A stretch of DNA of 64,000 nt from Chlamydiota bacterium (lineage in GTDB: Bacteria > Auribacterota > JACPWU01), in NCBI GenBank assembly GCA_016178055.1, contig JACOUC010000035.1, positions 141,325 to 205,324 on the forward strand, given 5' to 3'. Below the pieces are notes generated by a model. The model did not search any database, was not told where the DNA came from, and was given only the letters and a program-made list of their open reading frames with translations. The translations under genes and the position numbers were made by a program. Below, piece by piece: positions 50,760 to 59,329 of the stretch. The first letter of the stretch is position 1. Every line of letters begins with the position of its first letter.

Positions 50760-51094
50760 AAAGTAGACATTTTTTCAATCCGTGATTGTAAAAATACAAT
50801 AAGAAGCGGAAGAACAAACTCAAGAGCCGTCATCGCTACAAAAAAGGAATGAGGCCTCCCCACCTTGAACATGGAAATAGTTCGAGCCAAACCACCGACA
50901 AAAAGAATCAGCGCTAGCAGCCGGACGTACTGGCCCTTGAGTTCTATTCCCTTAATACATCCCAAAACAGCCACACCATAAAACGCGAACAATGTAGCAT
51001 AGAATCTCATCTCGCTGTCCATTGTCGCATTGATAGGGAGAGAGCCTGGAATAACAGAAGGGCCCACAAAAATAAGCGTGAGCGAAACTCCCAA
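50756..51094 (-). CDS. DUF4345-like membrane protein
   Basis: 112 residues with four hydrophobic segments (VSLTLIFVGPSVIP, FYATLFAFYGVAVLG, LLALILFVGGLARTI, ALEFVLPLLIVFL). The pattern of a short loop (NATMDSEMRFYA) after helix one fits DUF4345 proteins. The first usable codon is a TTG at 51092-51094; GAGGGGA lies about 15 bp before it, so the true start is uncertain. It follows the Fic gene by 21 bp. Confidence 0.65.
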   Translation of the reverse strand: MGVSLTLIFVGPSVIPGSLPINATMDSEMRFYATLFAFYGVAVLGCIKGIELKGQYVRLLALILFVGGLARTISMFKVGRPHSFFVAMTALEFVLPLLIVFLQSRIEKMSTL

Positions 51095-51115
51095 AGCAAA
51101 CTTGATTTTATCCCC

Positions 51116-52165
51116 TCACACCCATCTCCTATACCTCGTCGCACGCCCTAATCCAAAGCGTTCCACCTTTTTCAATCGAAGGAGCCGGTCCAGTGCTTGG
51201 TTCACAGTGGGTCTGGCAACCTGAGCCTCTTTGGCGATCTTTCCAGGAGATGCTTCCTCCACTGTTTGAAGATATTCCCATACGGCAAGCTGTTTGGGTG
51301 AGAGCAATTTCTCAATATTTTCTTTGGATAAAAGAGCGATTGCCTCCTGAGTTTGAACTAAAATCATCGACAGAAAAAAATCCAGCCACGGAACAATATT
51401 CTCATTTTTTGTTTTGAGCGTTTTTTGACTTTTCCGCAAGGACATATAATAGTCTGGCTTATGATCCTCGACTAATTTTTCATGAGAGATATACGGCACA
51501 AACTCATACCCTGTCTTTAACAAGAGGAGATTGGTAATGATTCTGGAAAGACGACCATTGCCATCTTGAAACGGATGAATGTTCAAAAACTCTACAAGGA
51601 AATTTCCAATCACAAGAAGAGGATGATGTTCATTCTTAACCAATGCCGCTTGCGTCCACTCGATTAGATTTTGCATCTGAGCTGGGACAAGATAAGGGGC
51701 TGTGGTGTCAAACAAAACACCGATGGACTGGCCTTCTTCATCAATCATCTGAATCCTATTTTCACCACGTTTGTATTCACCCCGGTGAAGCTCATCCTTG
51801 GAGACATACTTTAGGAGCTGCTGGTGAAAGCCTTTGACCCGGTTTTCAGAAAAAGAGAGTCTTTTCCAGGAATCAAAAACATTTTCTAAAAGTTCGTAGT
51901 AACCTTTTACCTCTTGTTTGTCCCGATCCCTAAATTTTTGAATGGAGATGCCTCGCATCAGCTTTTCAATCTCTTCATCTGAAAGCTTCGCTCCTTCAAT
52001 ACGTGTGGAGGCCCCTGTAGAGGTGACCAAAACAGATTTTTTGAGCCGCCCCAAAATCTGAGGACTAAGCCGAGCTCCCGCAATCCACTGTCCCTTCAAT
52101 TCATCAATTTGGGCAATTTTCTTCCAAACATTTTCTGGAAGGGAGCGAAGCCTCTTTTCAAGCAT
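51116..52165 (-). CDS. Fic-domain protein (probable AMP transferase) with winged-helix C-terminus
   Basis: 349 residues. N-terminal inhibitory-helix region TSTGASTRIEGAKLS, the flap region (FDTTAPYLVPAQM), and the active site LNIHPFQDGNGRLSRI, matching HxFx(D/E)GNGR with the catalytic His. The C-terminal wHTH (LSPKQLAVWEYL, ASPGKIAKEAQVARPTVNQALDRLLRL) suggests DNA binding and self-regulation. It is the common class of chromosomal Fic proteins whose targets are mostly unknown. Confidence 0.92.
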   Translation of the reverse strand: MLEKRLRSLPENVWKKIAQIDELKGQWIAGARLSPQILGRLKKSVLVTSTGASTRIEGAKLSDEEIEKLMRGISIQKFRDRDKQEVKGYYELLENVFDSWKRLSFSENRVKGFHQQLLKYVSKDELHRGEYKRGENRIQMIDEEGQSIGVLFDTTAPYLVPAQMQNLIEWTQAALVKNEHHPLLVIGNFLVEFLNIHPFQDGNGRLSRIITNLLLLKTGYEFVPYISHEKLVEDHKPDYYMSLRKSQKTLKTKNENIVPWLDFFLSMILVQTQEAIALLSKENIEKLLSPKQLAVWEYLQTVEEASPGKIAKEAQVARPTVNQALDRLLRLKKVERFGLGRATRYRRWV

Positions 52166-52270
52166 AGAAATCCTTATATTTTAGCTATATAAGATTATAT
52201 TAGATTTTGTAAAAGAAGACAAGCCTAGATGAATTCAAATGCCCCTATGATTTTTCAAACTCCTATCCCT

Positions 52271-52855
52271 TCAACTTTTAACTTCAGGTTTTGGATTCAC
52301 AACCTTCGCAATCACAAGACCTGCCAAAAACCATCCAATCAAAAGATCTGCCATGCTCACCAAAGTATAGGGAAGAGGAAATCCCCACCAATTCCAGGAA
52401 GGTAATTCACAAACAATTCCAGCAATAAGAGCCACCATCACCACCAAACCGACCCTACAAGAAAATCGCTCGGCGCCTACTCTAAAAACCAAGCAGCTCA
52501 TAAGTAAAGCCGCCAGAATCTGAATCGCGAGGCCTCTTCCCATCGAACGCGCCATGGTTCCTGTCCCCTGGGGATTCATCACGACAAAGGCAAAAGGACC
52601 TTTTTCCATTTTTTCATAATTTTTCTTTTGTAGGGCCTTCTTTTCCTCAGCACTTAAACTCGTATCTATATGATTACATCCGGGTAAAACATAAATCCCC
52701 TGCTGAGGCGCATTGGCCATCAAAGCTGTTTCGACAGCCGCCTCATTCGTAAAGGATGCCATGGTTGAATTGTGCCAAGGCAAGACCATCCATGAAATCA
52801 TCCCCCAAATAAAAAGCACAACACCCCCCAACACACCCCCAATCAGTTTTTTCAT
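52271..52855 (-). CDS. Hypothetical membrane protein
   Basis: 194 residues. N-terminal helix (GGVLGGVVLFIWGMISWMVL), a periplasmic part with APQQGIYVLPGC and FAVVMNPQGTGTMARSM, and three C-terminal helices (AIQILAALLMSCLVF, VGLVVMVALIAGIVC, MADLLIGWFLAGLVIA). AGGAGAACATC precedes the ATG. I have seen this overall plan in uncharacterised proteins of Gram-negative bacteria, but know no function. Confidence 0.7.
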   Translation of the reverse strand: MKKLIGGVLGGVVLFIWGMISWMVLPWHNSTMASFTNEAAVETALMANAPQQGIYVLPGCNHIDTSLSAEEKKALQKKNYEKMEKGPFAFVVMNPQGTGTMARSMGRGLAIQILAALLMSCLVFRVGAERFSCRVGLVVMVALIAGIVCELPSWNWWGFPLPYTLVSMADLLIGWFLAGLVIAKVVNPKPEVKS

Positions 52856-53039
52856 GATGTTCTCCTTTTTTTATTTTTTCTCAATGTCGCTATGGCGTTT
52901 CCCAATAATATCTTTAGATACTTAAATAGGGACTGGAACATATTACATCATAAACGGGTAAAGATAAAACCATCCTGTCGAGACCTAAGACATCACTCAA
53001 TAGGATCTTTGGGTTTTGGTAAGGAAAAAATAATATTTC

Positions 53040-53068
53040 TTTACGATAATATTTTTATGTGATACTAT
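53040..53068 (+). promoter_or_regulatory. Promoter of higBA
   Basis: TTTACG (53040-53045), 17 bp spacer, TACTAT (53063-53068). Transcription would begin about at the A of the ATG (53074), that is, a leaderless toxin message. ATAATATTT occurs twice here (53030 and 53046 regions), a possible operator. Confidence 0.5.
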
Positions 53069-53073
53069 TCAAC

Positions 53074-53355
53074 ATGATCGGAAGCTTTTCCTGTTTAGAA
53101 ACTGAAAAAGTGTTCAAGGCCATTGGATCGAGAAGGCTGCCGTCGGATATTCAACGAATGGCGAGAAGGAAACTTCTCTACCTCCATGAAGCAGAGAGTC
53201 TAAGAGATCTGAGGGCACCTCCAGGCAATCGACTGGAAGCGCTTAAAGGAAGTCGCAGAGGTCAATACAGTATTCGTATCAATGATCAATGGCGTATTTG
53301 TTTTCAATGGGAAAAAGGTAAAGCACTTAATGTTGAGATCACGGACTATCACTAA
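53074..53355 (+). CDS. higB: HigB-type toxin (RelE superfamily)
   Basis: 93 residues from the ATG at 53074, which gives the family N-terminus (MIGSFSCLETEKVF). LPSDIQRMARRKLLYLHEA, LRAPPGNRLEALKGSRRGQY and SIRINDQWRICFQW contain the basic residues that act on mRNA at the ribosome. The toxin-first order is typical of higBA. No ribosome site is visible, consistent with leaderless translation. Confidence 0.92.
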   Translation: MIGSFSCLETEKVFKAIGSRRLPSDIQRMARRKLLYLHEAESLRDLRAPPGNRLEALKGSRRGQYSIRINDQWRICFQWEKGKALNVEITDYH

Positions 53356-53372
53356 ATATTGAAGGTGTAGAT

Positions 53373-53672
53373 ATGAAAATCAAGCTTTCCCCCATTCATC
53401 CGGGTGAGATATTGTTGGAAGATTTTATGAAGCCTTATAACTTAAGCCAATATCGTGTGGCAAAAGACACGGGTGTAGCCCCCTTACGCATCAGTCAAAT
53501 TGTTCATGGTAAAAGGGCTATTACGGCCAATACTGCCATGCGCTTGGGACGCTACTTTGGAACGAGTGCCTCTGTCTGGCTACGCCTACAGGCTTGTTAC
53601 GATCTTGAAGTAGCCGAGAAAAAATGGGTCCATCGTATTCATCGAGAAGTAAAAATATTGAAAGCAGCTTAA
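53373..53672 (+). CDS. higA: HigA-type antitoxin (XRE family)
   Basis: 99 residues. LSPIHPGEILLEDFMKPYNL is the family start. The helix-turn-helix is YRVAKDTGVAPLRISQIVHG followed by KRAITANTAMRLGRYFG, and SASVWLRLQACYDL closes the fold. GAAGGTGTAGAT is a good ribosome site. Represses its own operon together with HigB. Confidence 0.94.
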   Translation: MKIKLSPIHPGEILLEDFMKPYNLSQYRVAKDTGVAPLRISQIVHGKRAITANTAMRLGRYFGTSASVWLRLQACYDLEVAEKKWVHRIHREVKILKAA

Positions 53673-53691
53673 TTTTTCTGGATGGAAAAGA

Positions 53692-54498
53692 ATGCGTGTC
53701 GACCCCATTTCAAAAAACCCCAAAATCAAGGGGCTGGATGAAAAAACCCTCCATCAACTTCTACCACAAAATCTCATCCTCTTGGGCTATCGCGGCAGCA
53801 TTGCACACGGGACCTACGTCTCTCCCAAAGAGCCTCACAGCCTGGATGACAAGGACATCATGGGTGTTTATGTGGCGCCCATCGAGCACTATTTTGGATT
53901 TGAAAAATTTGAGGTTCATGAAAAATTCATGGGCGAATGGGACGCCGTTCATTACGAGATTAGAAAATTTGTGTCCTTGCTCCTAAAATCAAACCCGAAT
54001 GTCATCAGTCTTCTTTGGCTCGATCCCAAGTTTTATTTAAAGAGAACAAAAATTGGAAATTTGCTCATTCAAAATAGAGATATCTTCATTTCCAAAAAGG
54101 CCTTTCATTCTTTTTCGGGGTACGCGGATTCTCAATTGAGGAGGATGACACGCTATCAGCACGAAGGTTACATGGGTGAGAAAAGGAAACGGCTGGTCGA
54201 AAAATTTGGTTACGACTGTAAGAATGCCTCTCATCTCATTCGACTTTTAGAAATGTGTATCGAATTCTTAAATGAAGGAAAGCTTTATGTCGAAAGACCC
54301 AACGCATCCAAACTCGTCGCCATCAAGAATGGAGAATGGTCTCTTGAGAAAATCAAAGAAGAGGCCGAAAGACTCATGAACCTCTCTCAAGAAGCTTATA
54401 TCCGAAGCCCCTTACCCCCAGAGCCTGACTACGAAAAGGCCCAGGCTCTGACCATTCAGATTATTTGTGAATGCTTTAACTTCCATCCGGCGGGCTAA
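53692..54498 (+). CDS. RlaP-like nucleotidyltransferase (DNA polymerase beta superfamily)
   Basis: 268 residues. GYRGSIAHGTYV is the GS active-site motif, and SLDDKDIMGVYVAPIEHYFG provides the two metal-binding acidic residues (DDKD). NPNVISLLWLDPKFY, then YADSQLRRM and KRKRLVEKFGYDCKNASHLIRLL, continue the fold of the RNA-repair-associated family. The enzyme probably adds nucleotides to RNA or proteins. It begins 20 bp after higA and ends overlapping the convergent ATPase by 4 bp. Confidence 0.75.
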   Translation: MRVDPISKNPKIKGLDEKTLHQLLPQNLILLGYRGSIAHGTYVSPKEPHSLDDKDIMGVYVAPIEHYFGFEKFEVHEKFMGEWDAVHYEIRKFVSLLLKSNPNVISLLWLDPKFYLKRTKIGNLLIQNRDIFISKKAFHSFSGYADSQLRRMTRYQHEGYMGEKRKRLVEKFGYDCKNASHLIRLLEMCIEFLNEGKLYVERPNASKLVAIKNGEWSLEKIKEEAERLMNLSQEAYIRSPLPPEPDYEKAQALTIQIICECFNFHPAG

Positions 54499-55697
54499 TC
54501 GATCCAATGACGCACGGGGGTTGACAAAAAATCATTGAAAGGAATTCCCTGAGGGCCAATCAGATAAATTTTATAGGGGTGGAATTGCTCAAGAAACGCC
54601 TCCATGCCTGAAAGATTGGGACTTCTTCGACTGGTCTTCACTTCAAAAGCGACTACCCTTTTTCCGCTTTGCAAAATAAAATCAACTTCCTTATGTCCTT
54701 CATTCCAATAAAAAAGCTCTAAATGCTCAGCATTTGCTTGATTGATGAGATGAGTTCCGACCGCGGACTCAACTTGTCGACCCCATAAATCAGAATCTTC
54801 TCTTGTTTCAGTGAATGACCGTTGGGCCATGGCTGAGATAAGTGCATTGTTAAATACCTGGAATTTAGGACTCGAATTTTTTTTCCGCAGCGGCTGCAGC
54901 AAATATTTTTGCAAACCACAGACCAATCCTGCTCCTTCCAACAAGTCTAAATAATGAGCTAGCGTGGTAGTGTTCCCTACATCCTGGAGCTGCCCTACCA
55001 TTTTCTGAAAGGAAACCACTTGCCCAGAATATTCACAAGCAAGAAAAAAAAGACGCCTCAGTAAGGCGGGCTTATCAATCCGAGAAAGCAAAAGAATATC
55101 TCTGGAAACAGTAGTTTCAATCAGCGATTCTGTAATGTAATGGCGCCACCGAGATTCATCATCCTTAAAAGACGCCGATCCAGGATATCCCCCAAAAAAA
55201 ATGTATTCGTCTAAAGACCAACCAAAGGCGTCCCTCATTTCCGGATAAGACCAATGAGGAATGGGAAGAATCTCAAAGCGACCTGCCAAACTTTCCGTCA
55301 ATCCCTTTTGAACCAGAAGAGCAGAGGATCCCAATAAAACAACCTGCAAAGGATTTTTCAGCCGCGTGTCTTCATCCCACAATCTTTTAACTGTTTCGGA
55401 CCAACCCGCAATTTTTTGAATTTCATCCACAACGAGAATAGCCTTGCGCTTCCCACCCTGACAGTAGACTCGGGCCTGATTCCACTTTTCTTCAAGCCAG
55501 ATCCGATCCTGAAGCGCCGGTTCGTCCGCAGAAACGAAATGGGCAGGCGATGAAACAAGTTCCAATACTTGCCCCATCAGCGTGGTTTTCCCAACTTGCC
55601 GAGGGCCAATGAGCACTTGAATAAGCTTTCTTGGCTCTGCAAGTCGACTCTGCAACTTCTTGTAAATAGGCCTCTTATAAAGGGTCATATAATTCAT
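54495..55697 (-). CDS. AAA-type ATPase with DUF4143 domain (third of three)
   Basis: About 400 residues from the ATG at 55695-55697. Walker A IGPRQVGKTTLMGQ, Walker B ILVVDEIQKIAGW, and LLGSSALLVQKGL. The C-terminal part has KEVDFILQSGKRVVAFEVK. A long perfect palindrome (55714-55735) sits 17 bp upstream of the start. The frame is open to a TTG at 55712, but that would place the start inside the regulatory region. Confidence 0.88.
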   Translation of the reverse strand: MNYMTLYKRPIYKKLQSRLAEPRKLIQVLIGPRQVGKTTLMGQVLELVSSPAHFVSADEPALQDRIWLEEKWNQARVYCQGGKRKAILVVDEIQKIAGWSETVKRLWDEDTRLKNPLQVVLLGSSALLVQKGLTESLAGRFEILPIPHWSYPEMRDAFGWSLDEYIFFGGYPGSASFKDDESRWRHYITESLIETTVSRDILLLSRIDKPALLRRLFFLACEYSGQVVSFQKMVGQLQDVGNTTTLAHYLDLLEGAGLVCGLQKYLLQPLRKKNSSPKFQVFNNALISAMAQRSFTETREDSDLWGRQVESAVGTHLINQANAEHLELFYWNEGHKEVDFILQSGKRVVAFEVKTSRRSPNLSGMEAFLEQFHPYKIYLIGPQGIPFNDFLSTPVRHWID

Positions 55698-55713
55698 CAC
55701 TATACTGAGCAAT

Positions 55714-55735
55714 TTTACTCAATATATTGAGTAAA
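55714..55735. promoter_or_regulatory. Perfect 22 bp palindrome before a DUF4143 ATPase gene
   Basis: Arms TTTACTCAATA and TATTGAGTAAA with no loop. On the minus strand it overlaps TATATT and TTGAGT, promoter-like elements, so a dimeric repressor bound here would block transcription of the ATPase gene. Confidence 0.6.
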
Positions 55736-55889
55736 TCAAGACTAAAGAATAGATCGGGAGAAATTGATCGGCATTTTTAAAAAGTGTTGAAGAAATACAT
55801 CCGACATAATATATTCTTCACCATAACTGTTCAGAGCATCCCATGCTATAAGATTCACATAAAATTCTTGGCCATCATAAGAAAAGACC

Positions 55890-56498
55890 ATGAAAAAAGT
55901 TAATCTCAAGAAAGAGTTAAAACACCTGTATCAGCCTTCGGCAAAAGCGGTTGTTGAGGTTGATGTTCCCTCCATGAATTACTTGATGATCGATGGCAAG
56001 GGGGACCCCAACACCTCGCAAGATTACGCGGATGCCATTGAAGCATTATTTACCGTTTCGTATGCTGTAAAATTCATGGTAAAAAAGGGGCCTTCGGCGA
56101 TTGATTATGGGGTTATGCCGCTGGAAGGATTGTGGTGGGTCGCCGACAGTCTTGAGTTTACAACGGATGACAAATCTAAGTGGCAGTGGACAATGATGAT
56201 TATGCAGCCTTCCTTTGTCACTCCTGAGATTATCCAGAGCGCCATTGCCGATGTGAAAAAGAAGAAGAATCCAAAAGCTATTTCTAAGCTTCGGATGGAA
56301 ATTTTGTCGGAATGGAAGTGTGCACAAATCCTGCATATCGGCCCTTTTTCAGAGGAAGGGCCGACGATTGAAAAAGTTCACCAGTTCATTGACTCCAAGA
56401 GCAAACGAATTGGAAAGCATCATGAAATTTACTTAAGCGACATCCGAAAAGCCGTCCCCGTAAAATGGAAAACCATTATCCGACAGCCCATGCAATAG
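55890..56498 (+). CDS. GyrI-like small-molecule-binding protein
   Basis: 202 residues. The family opening LKKELKHLYQPSAK, then VDVPSMNYLMIDGKGDPN, the Trp-rich VMPLEGLWWVAD, and LHIGPFSEEGPTIEKVHQFI, identify the GyrI-like (SOUL/effector-binding) fold family. These proteins bind or hydrolyse small hydrophobic compounds; the ligand is unknown. The 3' end overlaps the convergent uppP fragment by 23 bp. Confidence 0.85.
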   Translation: MKKVNLKKELKHLYQPSAKAVVEVDVPSMNYLMIDGKGDPNTSQDYADAIEALFTVSYAVKFMVKKGPSAIDYGVMPLEGLWWVADSLEFTTDDKSKWQWTMMIMQPSFVTPEIIQSAIADVKKKKNPKAISKLRMEILSEWKCAQILHIGPFSEEGPTIEKVHQFIDSKSKRIGKHHEIYLSDIRKAVPVKWKTIIRQPMQ

Positions 56499-56739
56499 AT
56501 CCTAAAATCAGCAAACCTAAAACAATCCGATAATATCCAAAAAGCTTAAAATCATGGTTCTGGACATAGTGGATCAGAAATCGAACCATTCCAAAAGCCG
56601 TGAGAAAAGCAACCACAAAACCGGTAGCTAAAAGAATGCTTTCGTGGCCCGTCATTCCCGAATGATGCTTGAGTAAACTGTACCCGGAAGCTGCCACCAT
56701 CACGCCTAATACGATGGATTTAAGAATGTGGATGAGCAT
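56476..56739 (-). pseudogene. C-terminal fragment of undecaprenyl-diphosphatase (UppP/BacA)
   Basis: 87 codons. TGFVVAFLTAFGMVRFLIHY, then HDFKLFGYYRIVLGLLIL, match the last two membrane helices of UppP, a protein of about 265 residues. The N-terminal two thirds, with the catalytic Glu-rich and PGxSRSG motifs, are absent and there is no sign of them upstream. It is most likely a relic; the window does not show whether an intact uppP exists elsewhere. Confidence 0.65.
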
Positions 56740-56852
56740 AAGGTTTATTGATAGCTCAATCTCCTATCTCTGTCCTTGGGTAAAAAGTGTATATTTTCCC
56801 AATATCTACCGACTTTTTAAACGGCCTGAATCTTTAAAAATGGGTTGTAAAA

Positions 56853-56882
56853 TACGTATATATATTATACATTTCATACGTA
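56853..56882 (+). promoter_or_regulatory. Promoter and operator of the PIN toxin-antitoxin pair
   Basis: Two TACGTA palindromes (56853-56858 and 56877-56882) flank a TATTAT -10-like box at 56863-56868. ACGGAGGTGCAAA, the ribosome site, overlaps the second. The layout suits autorepression. Confidence 0.5.
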
Positions 56883-56894
56883 CGGAGGTGCAAA

Positions 56895-57140
56895 ATGACA
56901 AGCAAACTCACATTAGCAATGGACAAGACTGTCGTTGAAAAAGCTAAAAAATATGCTCACGAGAGGAATTTAAGCCTTTCCAAGCTGGTGGAATTCTTTT
57001 TTTCATCCTTGACAAAAAAATCTAAAGGGAAACACATGACCGTTTCTCCTATCACTGCAACCCTTGCGGGGATGATCAAATCGAAAAACATTAAAGATAA
57101 AGATATTTTGGCCGATGCTCTGATTGAGAAACATTTATGA
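56895..57140 (+). CDS. DUF6364-type antitoxin
   Basis: 81 residues. LTLAMDKTVVEKAKKYAHER and NLSLSKLVEFFFSSL form a ribbon-helix-helix-like unit typical of this antitoxin family. Strong ribosome site (GGAGGTGCAAA). Its stop overlaps the toxin's start (ATGA). Confidence 0.85.
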   Translation: MTSKLTLAMDKTVVEKAKKYAHERNLSLSKLVEFFFSSLTKKSKGKHMTVSPITATLAGMIKSKNIKDKDILADALIEKHL

Positions 57141-57553
57141 AAAAAATCTTTATAGACACCGACATTTTCCTGGATACCATTTTAGATAGAAAACCTCACT
57201 CTGAGTTTTCTAATGAACTCATCAGCTCTTGCGAACGCAACGAAATCGATGGATATACCTCCTGTCTCATCGTCGCAAATATTTATTATATTCTGAACAA
57301 AATTTCGAATCATCGAAAAGCCATTGAGGCAGTTACTAAAATTCGTTCGTTGATAAAAATTCTCCCCTTGACCGACAAAGAAATAAGCGAATCCATCCAT
57401 TCTGAATTTGACGATTTTGAAGATGGCGTGCAGTATTTTATCGCCATGAGTCACAGAATGGATTGCGTGATTACCCGAAACACGAAAGATTTTAGAAAAT
57501 CAAATATCAGTGTACTGACTCCGAAAGAGTTTTTACAAACGCTTAAAATGTGA
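57137..57553 (+). CDS. PIN-domain toxin
   Basis: 138 residues. Acidic PIN residues appear in FIDTDIFLDTILDR, SFDDFEDGVQ-like DDFEDGVQYFIA and CVITRNTKDFRK. It is a probable ribonuclease, translated by coupling with the antitoxin. The gene is intact and overlaps the convergent DUF1801 gene by 21 bp. Confidence 0.9.
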   Translation: MKKIFIDTDIFLDTILDRKPHSEFSNELISSCERNEIDGYTSCLIVANIYYILNKISNHRKAIEAVTKIRSLIKILPLTDKEISESIHSEFDDFEDGVQYFIAMSHRMDCVITRNTKDFRKSNISVLTPKEFLQTLKM

Positions 57554-57955
57554 AGCACGCCTTTTATCCAGATGATAAGTGAGTGCCAACGAAATACAGT
57601 GGCTTAATTCTTTTACGGGAATTTCATCCTTTACATGAAATAGAATACTGCGATTACCGCCATATTTGAATTGATCTGGGTACATTTTTCTGAACGTTTC
57701 AATCAATGTCGTTTGGCAGTGAAAATAAATGGCATATTGTTCCTGTTTTGATTGTACAGAATCAATTCTAACGGTGCTTCCGCTCTTAGATTTGGCTGTG
57801 ACATAACTGGGTTCTCCCCATTTCAAAGTCTCTTCAAGCTCACCCACACCTTCCGTTTTAGAAGCAACGTCAAAAATCAGTTGGCGTAAGAACATCAATT
57901 TCTCTGCGATATCCTTTGGATAGGTTTTAAAAACAGCTGCAACGGAAGCATTCAT
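57533..57955 (-). CDS. DUF1801 (YdhG-like) protein
   Basis: 140 residues. Family pattern: YPKDIAEKLMFLRQLIFDVA, LEETLKWGEPSYVT, and the middle sheet with QYAIYFHCQTTLIETFRKM. These small alpha/beta proteins have no established function. The start is at ATG 57953-57955; upstream lies the 360 bp gap with a large inverted repeat. Confidence 0.85.
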   Translation of the reverse strand: MNASVAAVFKTYPKDIAEKLMFLRQLIFDVASKTEGVGELEETLKWGEPSYVTAKSKSGSTVRIDSVQSKQEQYAIYFHCQTTLIETFRKMYPDQFKYGGNRSILFHVKDEIPVKELSHCISLALTYHLDKRRASHFKRL

Positions 57956-58049
57956 TTCTTTAACACTACTCCTTTCATTAACACTGTTAAATACAAAATC
58001 TTGTGTCCCTGCCTCGTTCTCACCGCTGTCGAAGACGAGGTGAGGCGGG

Positions 58050-58162
58050 GAATTCCGCGGCCTATTGCAAATTCTGGGTTAGAATAAGATTGATTTTAAA
58101 CCCAAAAAACGCCAAATTGTAACGGGTATTAAACCCAGATTTTGCAATAGGCCGCGGAATTC
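58050..58162. repeat. Large inverted repeat (31 bp arms), MITE-like
   Basis: Arms at 58050-58080 (GAATTCCGCGGCCTATTGCA, then AATTCTGGGTT) and 58132-58162 pair with one mismatch over a 51 bp centre. A third end, CTATTGCAAAATCTGGGT, lies at 58279-58296 just before hldD and matches the arm exactly over 18 bp. The gap 57956-58316 contains this element and otherwise no gene. Confidence 0.85.
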
Positions 58163-58316
58163 GACGCAAGATCTTGGCCACCTTGGCCTTCAGAAAGCCT
58201 CGACAGACATCTGTCAATGTATGCCTACGTTTTCTTCAGGCCAATCTGGCTCAAGCTCTTGCGTCTCGGTTCTCGCGTCTATTGCAAAATCTGGGTAAAA
58301 AAAAGGAATAATAAAA

Positions 58317-59285
58317 ATGATTGTTGTGACCGGTGGAGCGGGATTCATTGGAAGTGCGATGGTGAGAAGACTCAACGAAAAAGGGATTTCAGACATTCTC
58401 ATCGTTGATGGACTCAGGACCTCAGTCAAATGGAAAAATCTCGTTGGCAAACGCTTCTTGGATTATTTTCATAAAGATCAATTCATCCCTTTATTATTGG
58501 GTGAAAAATTTCCTAAAATGGATGCGATCATTCACATGGGCGCAAATTCTTCTACAACAGAGACCGACGCTGATCACTTGATGGAGAATAATTATCGTTA
58601 TACGCAAACCCTGGCTCAATGGTCGATCCGAAAAAACGTTCGTTTCATTTATGCCAGCAGTGGCGCTACCTATGGGGATGGATCGCAAGGATTCAGTGAC
58701 GACCCAGAAACAACATTGAAGCTTGTTCCACTTAATCCCTATGGATATTCAAAACAAATTTTTGATCTCTGGCTACTGCAAAATAGGCTTGAAAATAAAG
58801 TGGTTGGGATAAAGTTTTTTAACGTGTTTGGTCCCAACGAATATCATAAAGGGGATATGAAAAGTTTGGTGTATAAGGCCTATCACCAAATTCAGGAGAC
58901 AGGAAAGATTCAACTTTTTAAGTCCTACAAACCGGAATACAACGATGGCGAACAAGTTCGCGATTTTATATATGTCAAAGATTGCATTAAGGTGATCGAA
59001 TGGTTCTTGGATTCTCCAAAAATAAACGGTATCTTTAATTTAGGAACAGGAAAAGTGAGAACCTGGAACGACCTTGCAGGAGCGGTTTTTTCTTCATTGA
59101 AGAAAAAACCGAAAATTGAATATATTGAAATGCCCAAAGAATTACGTGATGCATACCAATATCGAACGCAGGCCCAGATCGAGCATTTGCGTCGTGCCGG
59201 ATATAACATCCCATTTCAGTCCTTGGAAGATTCTGTGAAAGATTATGTCGAGAATTATTTGCATCCAACATTGAGATATTTGTGA
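58317..59285 (+). CDS. hldD: ADP-L-glycero-D-manno-heptose 6-epimerase
   Basis: 322 residues. MIVVTGGAGFIGSAMVRRL binds NADP, IIHMGANSSTTETDADHL is the HldD signature, YASSGATYGDG holds the catalytic Ser, and NPYGYSKQIFDLW gives the YxxxK pair. FNVFGPNEYHKGDMKS follows. It makes the heptose for the LPS inner core, showing an LPS-bearing outer membrane. AAAAAGGAATAATAAAA provides the ribosome site; the preceding DNA is a repeat end. Confidence 0.95.
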   Translation: MIVVTGGAGFIGSAMVRRLNEKGISDILIVDGLRTSVKWKNLVGKRFLDYFHKDQFIPLLLGEKFPKMDAIIHMGANSSTTETDADHLMENNYRYTQTLAQWSIRKNVRFIYASSGATYGDGSQGFSDDPETTLKLVPLNPYGYSKQIFDLWLLQNRLENKVVGIKFFNVFGPNEYHKGDMKSLVYKAYHQIQETGKIQLFKSYKPEYNDGEQVRDFIYVKDCIKVIEWFLDSPKINGIFNLGTGKVRTWNDLAGAVFSSLKKKPKIEYIEMPKELRDAYQYRTQAQIEHLRRAGYNIPFQSLEDSVKDYVENYLHPTLRYL

Positions 59286-59329
59286 GGGGGTGAAGCAAGC
59301 ATTTAAGATGAACGAACAAGGCATGAGAG

